Below are positions 31,825 through 36,821 of a DNA stretch of 36,821 bases, in pieces. The position numbers and the translations under genes are program-made. How positions within the stretch are numbered: the first letter of the stretch is position 1; the number at the start of each line of letters is the position of its first letter. The notes beneath the pieces were generated by a model that worked only from the letters and a program-made list of their open reading frames with translations, was not told the DNA's origin and searched no databases. Source of the DNA: Pirellulales bacterium (GTDB lineage Bacteria > Planctomycetota > Planctomycetia > Pirellulales > JAEUIK01); the NCBI GenBank assembly GCA_019745975.1, contig JAIESQ010000172.1:1-36821 (forward strand), in the 5' to 3' direction.

Positions 31825-33039
31825 ATGGTGCGAAACCAACGCGGATTCACGCTCGTCGAGCTGTTGGTTGTCATCAGCATCATCGCCATGTTGGCTGGCC
31901 TGATCCTGCCGGCGGTCAATCAGGCGCGCGAGGCGGGTCGCCGCACGGTTTGCCTGAACAACCAGAAACAGCTGTCGTCCGCGGTGCTGCAGTATGAGCT
32001 GAAGCAAGGCTACTACCCTGGGTATGTCAACCCGCAAGCCTTTTCGCACGAAGCCGCGGGCGCCACCCGCCCGATCGGCTGGATGTTCTCGATCCTGCCC
32101 TTCCTGGAGCGCAACGACATTTACGATTTGTACGGTCAGCCGGGCCTGGCGCCGATCGCGTCGGGCAACTCCGCGGCGGTGACGATTCCGCCTTCTGGCA
32201 ACACGCCGGGCGGATTGGCGCCGCTGTTGTTGCCGAACTTTTCTTTGAAAGTCGCGGTTTGCCCAAGCGACGAGCGCGCGCCCACGGTCGGCCAGAACGC
32301 CACACCGGTCGCCGAACAGACGTTCTGCAGTTACGTCGTCAACTGTGGGCTGAAGGATCTGAATCAGAACGCTCCCAGCTTGAACCCAATTACGGGTGCC
32401 GCGGCACCGCGTGATTGGTTGGCCAATGGAGTGTTCTTCTCGCACTTCAATTACATGTATCCGGCCATGGAGTACCGCCAAATCCCCAATCCCACCGTGC
32501 CCAGTGGCGGCAACCTGTTGCCGTGCCCGCGCGTCGAACACGAGCTGCTAGTGAAGATGACGCAGAGTTACATTGGCGGAGTCGATGGCACCGCCACTAC
32601 GTTCATGCTGACGGAGAACGTCGATTGCGGCAACTGGACCGATCCCTGGGAACAAAGCGTGGGCGTGTACTGGCAGCCCGGTTTCGTCGGCAGCACGAAT
32701 GTGCCGGGGCCGAGCGTCAATCAGTACGATTTCCTGCTCGTGCCGCTGAAACGAATCAACGAAAACGCCGGTGGGATCGACAGTGACCCCAATAGCCTGC
32801 CGGCCTACGGGCGGCCGTCGAGCCGGCATCCGGGTCTCGTGGTCGCGACCTTCTGCGATGGCCATTCGCAAACGATCGGCAGCGAGATCGACTACCTGGT
32901 GTACTGCCAGCTCATGACGTCCCGCGGCAAAGAGGCTCAGCCCGCCGGCGCACGCACCTATCAGTACGGTTCGTTCATGAAGATCGGCGGGAACTACAGA
33001 GCGTACACGAACACGCAGCTCAGCGAGGGCAGTTATTAG
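31825..33039 (+). CDS. DUF1559 protein with prepilin-type leader
   Basis: 404 residues. Class III/prepilin leader RGFTLVELLVVISIIAMLAG, cut by prepilin peptidase after Gly and methylated on Phe. The body is the planctomycete DUF1559 (SBP_bac_10) domain: LNNQKQLSSAVLQYELKQG, IGWMFSILPFLERNDIYDLY, VAVCPSDERAPTVG, SRHPGLVVATFCDGHSQTI with the C-terminal DG motif, then a conserved end (YCQLMTSRGKEAQP). The ribosome site GGAGGGC lies before ATG 31825. Planctomycete genomes carry many such pseudopilins of unknown job, probably surface or secretion related. It sits 115 nt after the CHAT pair, possibly an independent unit. Confidence 0.93.
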   Translation: MVRNQRGFTLVELLVVISIIAMLAGLILPAVNQAREAGRRTVCLNNQKQLSSAVLQYELKQGYYPGYVNPQAFSHEAAGATRPIGWMFSILPFLERNDIYDLYGQPGLAPIASGNSAAVTIPPSGNTPGGLAPLLLPNFSLKVAVCPSDERAPTVGQNATPVAEQTFCSYVVNCGLKDLNQNAPSLNPITGAAAPRDWLANGVFFSHFNYMYPAMEYRQIPNPTVPSGGNLLPCPRVEHELLVKMTQSYIGGVDGTATTFMLTENVDCGNWTDPWEQSVGVYWQPGFVGSTNVPGPSVNQYDFLLVPLKRINENAGGIDSDPNSLPAYGRPSSRHPGLVVATFCDGHSQTIGSEIDYLVYCQLMTSRGKEAQPAGARTYQYGSFMKIGGNYRAYTNTQLSEGSY

Positions 33040-33169
33040 AGTTGCTTGGGCTTGGTAGTGGAAGCCCGAAACGTGAGTACATTCCACAGTTGGCTGGATC
33101 GACGAGGAGCTTTACGGCCGCACTCGCCTGACATCAATGTTTGGCATCTAGCAATCAGGGGCCCGATCG

Positions 33170-35470
33170 ATGTTCGCACAAATTCGCAGGCATCTGGCCG
33201 GTTGGCACAAGTCGAGTCGCACGCTTTGCAACTCGCCTGCACCGCGCCGCGGGCGCCACCTGTCGCTCGAACGTCTGGAAGCGCGCCAGGTGCTGGCCAC
33301 GCTGACGCCGGTCCCCGCGGTCACCAACCCCAATATCGTCGTGCCATCGCAGGATCAACTCACGCGCGATCAGCACGGCGCGCAGATCGCCATGAGTCCG
33401 GATGGCAATTCAACTGTGGCCGTTTGGCAGCACGAGACAAACACGGCTGGCACGGCGACGGAAATCCACTTCCAACGCTTTGACCTGAGCGGCGCGCCAC
33501 TGTTCGCCGAGCAGAAGATCGCCGGTTCAGCCTCACGCAGCGATGACCAGGACGCGCGAATTTCAATCGCCGACAACGGCACCTTCGTCATCGCGTGGGA
33601 AGCGACCGTCGGAGTGGGCGGCCAGCAGAACGTGTTCTTTCAGAAATTCGGCGCGAACGGCGCGCCGCTCACGGCGATTCAGGCTGTTCCCAGCGCCGGC
33701 GGCACCAATTCCAATCCCGATGTCATTCAGTATCCCAATGGGCTCGAAGCCGTCGTCGTCTGGCAGCGCAGCGATAGCCCAAACAACTCATCGATTCACA
33801 TGCTGCATTTCGAATTCGACAGCCCCACGACCACAAACGCTCCGCGCCTGCGCCCGGAGAAGATCGTATCCGCAGGCTGGGAAGCCGTCGGGGTGACTCT
33901 GAACACTGATCCGCGCGTGGTTGGCCCGACGAATTTTCCAGGCGGCATTATTACCTTCGCCTGGGTAGGATACGACACGCCAACGCATAGCGATATCCTC
34001 ATGCGCCGGTATGACTCGCTGGATGCAGACGAATTTGACACCAGTCTGGTTCCGCAATTCGGCGGCTATCCGCGCTTCAGTGAATCGAGAAGCGCGCCCA
34101 GCATGAGCGTCGACGCCTCGGGCAACCTCTACATCGCTTTTGCAGAAACCGTGACCATTCCTGGACAGCCGCTGGATCACGATCTTTATTTGGCGCGGCT
34201 AAGGCTCGACACGTGGCCGGTTTCGGCGAATTTCGTCACGCCAATCGATGCAGACGGGACGTCTGGTCTGGGCAGCGCGCGGCATGACGTCGTGAAGAGT
34301 TCGATCTCCGCGACGGCGGCCGGCGAATCTGCTGTCACTTGGCAGATCGAGAATTCGCGGCAGGGCATTCCCACGAATGGTTCAACCTATCTCGAGGCGC
34401 GCCTGTTCGGTATCGATGGCTTGCCCAATAGTCCAATCGTTTCGCCGGTTGATTCTTCGAACGTTCAAAGCTCCGGTCCAGGCAAACAGCTCGATCCTCA
34501 GGTCGCGGTGTCGCCCGACGGACAGCGCATGGTTGTCGGCTGGACGTCGGATGTGAATCGCCGCACAAATGCTCCGGCCGACAACGCCGCGCGCTCTCCC
34601 GGAGATCAAGATCTCGTCCTGCAAGTATTCAGCGCTTCCGGGGTGGTGCCACCGCCGCCGCCCCCTCCGCCCCCGCCGCCCCTGCCACCGGCGCCGCCTG
34701 TTAGTCCCGCCGGCCCCGTTGATTCGCGGGTGATTGCCTCCACCTATCAATTGGCGTTGCGCCGCTCCGCCGATGATCCGGGATTGGCTTATTGGGGTTA
34801 CCAGCTCGCAGGAATGAATCGAGAGCAAGTCGTCCTCGAGCTACTGAAAAGCACCGAGTTCCGCACGCGTGCCATCAACGACGCCTATCAGCAGTTGCTG
34901 AACCGGGCCGCCGATGATGCTGGCCGCAGGTATTGGCTCAGGCAGCTCGAAGCCGGCCAATCATTACAACACGTGATTGCCGGTATCCTTGGTTCTGAGG
35001 AGTACAGGGCGTTGGCTGGCGGCACAAACTTCGGCTTCATCTCCGCTGTGTACCAAGACATACTAGGACGCGCGCCAGACACCCTAGGGAGGTTTTTTTG
35101 GAACGACCAACTCACTCCACACGTCGATCGCGCCACTGGAGTCATTCCCGCGGCCATGGATCGTACCGGCGTCGCACTGGCCATCTTGACGAGTGAAGAA
35201 GCGAGCATCGGCCAGGTCAATGATCTCTATGCAAGTCTGCTGCGGCGATCAGCCGATCCGGCCGGCCGCGCCTATTGGTCCGCGCGGCTGCGCTCCGGCG
35301 CCCACTTCGAGGAAGTGATTGCGGCGTTCCTGGGCTCGGCGGAGTACTGGACCCAATTCCAGTTGTACGTAACTCAAAACGCCCTGACAGGCACCGCGAA
35401 CTCGGACGCCAGGAGTTTTCTGCTAGGTACGGGACGAAATACCTGGAATTGGCTCCGTTCGCTCTTATAG
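33170..35470 (+). CDS. surface protein with DUF4214 repeats
   Basis: 766 residues. The leader region contains LSLERLEARQVLA, the planctomycete LEPR-type export motif. Residues ~45-480 are beta-rich with repeated blades (AQIAMSPDGNSTVAVWQ, ARISIADNGTFVIAWE, PQVAVSPDGQRMVVGWTSD), possibly a beta-propeller. A proline linker of about 16 residues (near 34650-34700) follows. The rest is four DUF4214 units: VIASTYQLALRRSADDPGLA, INDAYQQLLNRAADDAGRRY, FISAVYQDILGRAPDTLGRF, VNDLYASLLRRSADPAGRAY, each followed by YW/FW and an A.LGS.EY tail. DUF4214 is found in adhesin- and S-layer-like proteins. ATG 33170 is the only start giving the leader. Confidence 0.88.
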   Translation: MFAQIRRHLAGWHKSSRTLCNSPAPRRGRHLSLERLEARQVLATLTPVPAVTNPNIVVPSQDQLTRDQHGAQIAMSPDGNSTVAVWQHETNTAGTATEIHFQRFDLSGAPLFAEQKIAGSASRSDDQDARISIADNGTFVIAWEATVGVGGQQNVFFQKFGANGAPLTAIQAVPSAGGTNSNPDVIQYPNGLEAVVVWQRSDSPNNSSIHMLHFEFDSPTTTNAPRLRPEKIVSAGWEAVGVTLNTDPRVVGPTNFPGGIITFAWVGYDTPTHSDILMRRYDSLDADEFDTSLVPQFGGYPRFSESRSAPSMSVDASGNLYIAFAETVTIPGQPLDHDLYLARLRLDTWPVSANFVTPIDADGTSGLGSARHDVVKSSISATAAGESAVTWQIENSRQGIPTNGSTYLEARLFGIDGLPNSPIVSPVDSSNVQSSGPGKQLDPQVAVSPDGQRMVVGWTSDVNRRTNAPADNAARSPGDQDLVLQVFSASGVVPPPPPPPPPPPLPPAPPVSPAGPVDSRVIASTYQLALRRSADDPGLAYWGYQLAGMNREQVVLELLKSTEFRTRAINDAYQQLLNRAADDAGRRYWLRQLEAGQSLQHVIAGILGSEEYRALAGGTNFGFISAVYQDILGRAPDTLGRFFWNDQLTPHVDRATGVIPAAMDRTGVALAILTSEEASIGQVNDLYASLLRRSADPAGRAYWSARLRSGAHFEEVIAAFLGSAEYWTQFQLYVTQNALTGTANSDARSFLLGTGRNTWNWLRSLL

Positions 35471-35614
35471 AACGTCTCGCGCAACCTCAAGCGAATCCAA
35501 GCGCAACGAGACACACCCATTCTCCCCGGGCGAAGACTTGGCGAAAGTGCTAAGCCACTGGCCCATAGGCGCTGTGTACGGTTGGTTCTGTAGAGAACGC
35601 TCGGTTGCCGATCA

Positions 35615-36067
35615 CTACAGCACCAATAGTCCTCTTGTCTCGTAGATCGACCGGCCGCCGTCGTCGAGAGCTCGACTCAGCCCAATGATCGACGCCACGA
35701 TCCCGTCGATGCGGCCGGTACTGTCCTTTTTCGTCGGCACGATATTCTCGTTCTGGTCGTGCCGCACGGCGCAGCGTCCAGCCATCCAGGTCAGGATCGG
35801 ATTGCCGTTGTGACGCAAGCGTCCGGCACGAAGCAGCTTCTCGAACTCAGCGGTGGCCGGACCCATGACCGAAATCGTCTGCCGGACCTCGACCACCTCG
35901 AAGCCGTCTTCCTGCCCAAGCTGCTGATTGCAGAGCAGCTCGGCGTTCCAGGGATCGTAGCCGATCTCGCGGATCGACTGCGCCACGGTATCAACTGCGT
36001 CGTCGTTCAGCCGCGGGTTGTTGGGGTAGGGCTTGAGCTCGGACGTCTTGCGAAGTTCGATCTTCAT
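35615..36067 (-). pseudogene. ParB-like start fused to phage terminase large-subunit end
   Basis: Residues 1-37 (IELRKTSELKPYPNNPRLND, AVDTVAQSIREIGY) are the opening of a ParB/Spo0J-like nuclease. The frame continues without a stop into a phage TerL nuclease C-terminus: DPWNAELLCNQQLGQEDGFE, VVEVRQTISVMGPATAEFEK, NPILTWMAG, then RIDGIVASIIGLSRALDDG with the acidic residue, ending IYETRGLLVL. The terminase ATPase and the rest of ParB are missing. A deletion joined two prophage genes in frame at about residue 37. Prophage remnant, not functional as terminase. Some phages pack parB near terL, making one deletion sufficient. Confidence 0.75.
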
Positions 36068-36206
36068 GGCGTGTCGCTCCGTCGGTCGCGAAAGTTGTAG
36101 AAATCAGATTGGTGAAGACGTTGCCGACGTTCGCGACCTCCGCGACGCCCGCCTGGCCAGCGCAAAGCGGCCTGTGCGATTGTTGGCGAAGTGGATAGCG
36201 ATACGT

Positions 36207-36599
36207 CTAACCACGGCCACCTCCCGCCGCGTCGACGAGCGCGAGCAAAGCGGCTTTGATGGGCTCGGAGAGAGATGGCCACGCGTCGATCACGCGGGCG
36301 AGGTCGGCAACTACGGGCGTAGCGGCGGGAGTTCTGTCAGTTCTGTCACGCTCGCTGGCGAGTTGGCGGGAGGTTTCGTCGCCATTGTCACCGTCGCCAC
36401 TGGTGTCGGAGTTCAGCGCAAGGTGGGTCGCATTCACAGCAGGCCGCACGGTGTCGCAACTAGGCGGATTTGCAGCGGAGTATTCGGCCCGAGCGCCAAG
36501 TGCATCGCATTTCGCAGCGCGTCGAGATCGCTGTTTTCGTAAACGCCTTGTGTCGTCGCGAGTCGCGGTAGTGTCAGTCGGCGCTTGAAAACCAGCCAC
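36207..36599 (-). pseudogene. possible C-terminal tail of an element recombinase-type protein
   Basis: The last ~30 residues (VVADLARVIDAWPSLSEPIK, AALLALVDAAGG) resemble the tail seen in planctomycete integrase-like and related element proteins. The part before it is polar, with no catalytic residues. It lies beside prophage debris in the same direction. It may be a degraded gene end or a free small gene; starts are uncertain. Confidence 0.35.
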
Positions 36600-36623
36600 T
36601 CATCGGCGCTTCAAAACCAGCCA
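36579..36623 (+). repeat. 20-bp imperfect direct repeat
   Basis: CGGCGCTTGAAAACCAGCCA at 36579-36598 recurs as CGGCGCTTCAAAACCAGCCA at 36604-36623 (one mismatch, 25-nt period). It sits at the edge of the phage debris and could be a protein binding site or attachment-site remnant. Confidence 0.6.
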
Positions 36624-36690
36624 GCCTTTGAAGTGTGATCTTCCTCTTAGTTGATACGATTCGCAAGTTGCGCGCGAGCGCTGGGTCCGT

Positions 36691-36819
36691 TTATGCCGGG
36701 TTTGCTCCAGGGTTTGCGGCGGCGGTTGCCGGCTTGCGCCGCGGTTTGGCGGACGAGGCGGCGCGAGCCGCGTCGTTGACAGGCGCCGATTCGCCAAGTT
36801 CATCATCCGCGGCGCCGGG
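36691..36819 (-). CDS. C-terminal end of an unidentified gene (runs off the window)
   Basis: A minus-strand frame open from the window edge for 42 residues, then TAA at 36691-36693. The composition is acidic, then Ala/Pro/Lys-rich (SSAKPRRKPATAAANP), as in disordered protein tails. It is too short to identify, and chance openness is possible in DNA this GC-rich. Confidence 0.35.
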   Translation of the reverse strand, partial: PGAADDELGESAPVNDAARAASSAKPRRKPATAAANPGANPA

Positions 36820-36821
36820 GG

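Noticed and set aside
31564-32541. A 325-codon minus-strand frame
   Set aside because: It overlaps the CHAT end and the DUF1559 start, both clear genes; composition is Arg/Gln-rich shadow.
34650-34700. Proline-codon run as a possible unstable repeat or frameshift
   Set aside because: The frame stays open and DUF4214 units follow in the same frame; a normal proline linker.
36600-36806. Minus-strand 68-codon frame
   Set aside because: Arg/Pro-rich with no ribosome site; a different minus frame open to the window edge looks more like a gene end.

Overview
The window looks like planctomycete chromosome, probably Pirellulales-like (inference). The marker families are three DUF1501 proteins with twin-arginine (Tat) leaders, a prepilin-type DUF1559 protein, a DUF4214 protein with an LE(P/A)R-type leader, PEP-CTERM proteins, and an ECF sigma factor, Ser/Thr kinase and CHAT protease cluster.

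Left part (1-5290). A minus-strand gene joins two PEP-CTERM surface proteins in one frame. It is followed by a divergent small XRE regulator and a complete tyrosine recombinase. Then come scars of an integrated element: a tRNA 3' half, the C-terminal half of a second recombinase ending inside that tRNA piece, and a DUF3987/primase-like fragment fused to it by a deletion. A terminator closes the region.

Centre (5331-12697) is the most unusual part. It is a one-strand array of 35 tRNA or tRNA-like genes covering all twenty amino acids, with spacers often of only 1-12 nt and no encoded CCA. Four protein genes lie in or just after it: a four-helix-bundle (23S-IVS type) protein on the opposite strand inside a hairpin of heptamer repeats, an unrecognised 225-aa basic protein, an HNH endonuclease, and a slipin/Band-7 protein. 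Many of the tRNAs break near-universal rules. Five have C33 and one has G33. Two have G55. One tRNA-Tyr lacks most of its D arm. Two tRNA-Leu have short variable loops. Arg(GCG) replaces Arg(ACG). One tRNA-like gene has a UAA-reading anticodon. Two neighbours carry a shared hairpin inserted in the anticodon loop. My reading (inference) is a reserve or decoy tRNA set tied to RNA damage and repair, with slipin as its last gene. No ligase is in the window, so this stays a hypothesis.

Right part (13282-36821). Two DUF1501 genes (the second fused to leucine-rich repeats) and a third separate one are followed by a frameshifted PD-(D/E)XK-like nuclease gene and a secreted minus-strand protein. Next is a tightly coupled cluster: ECF sigma factor, membrane Ser/Thr kinase, and two tandem secreted TPR-CHAT proteins. 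DUF1559 and DUF4214 surface proteins follow. The right edge holds prophage debris, including a ParB-TerL chimera, a possible recombinase tail and the 3' end of an unidentified gene.
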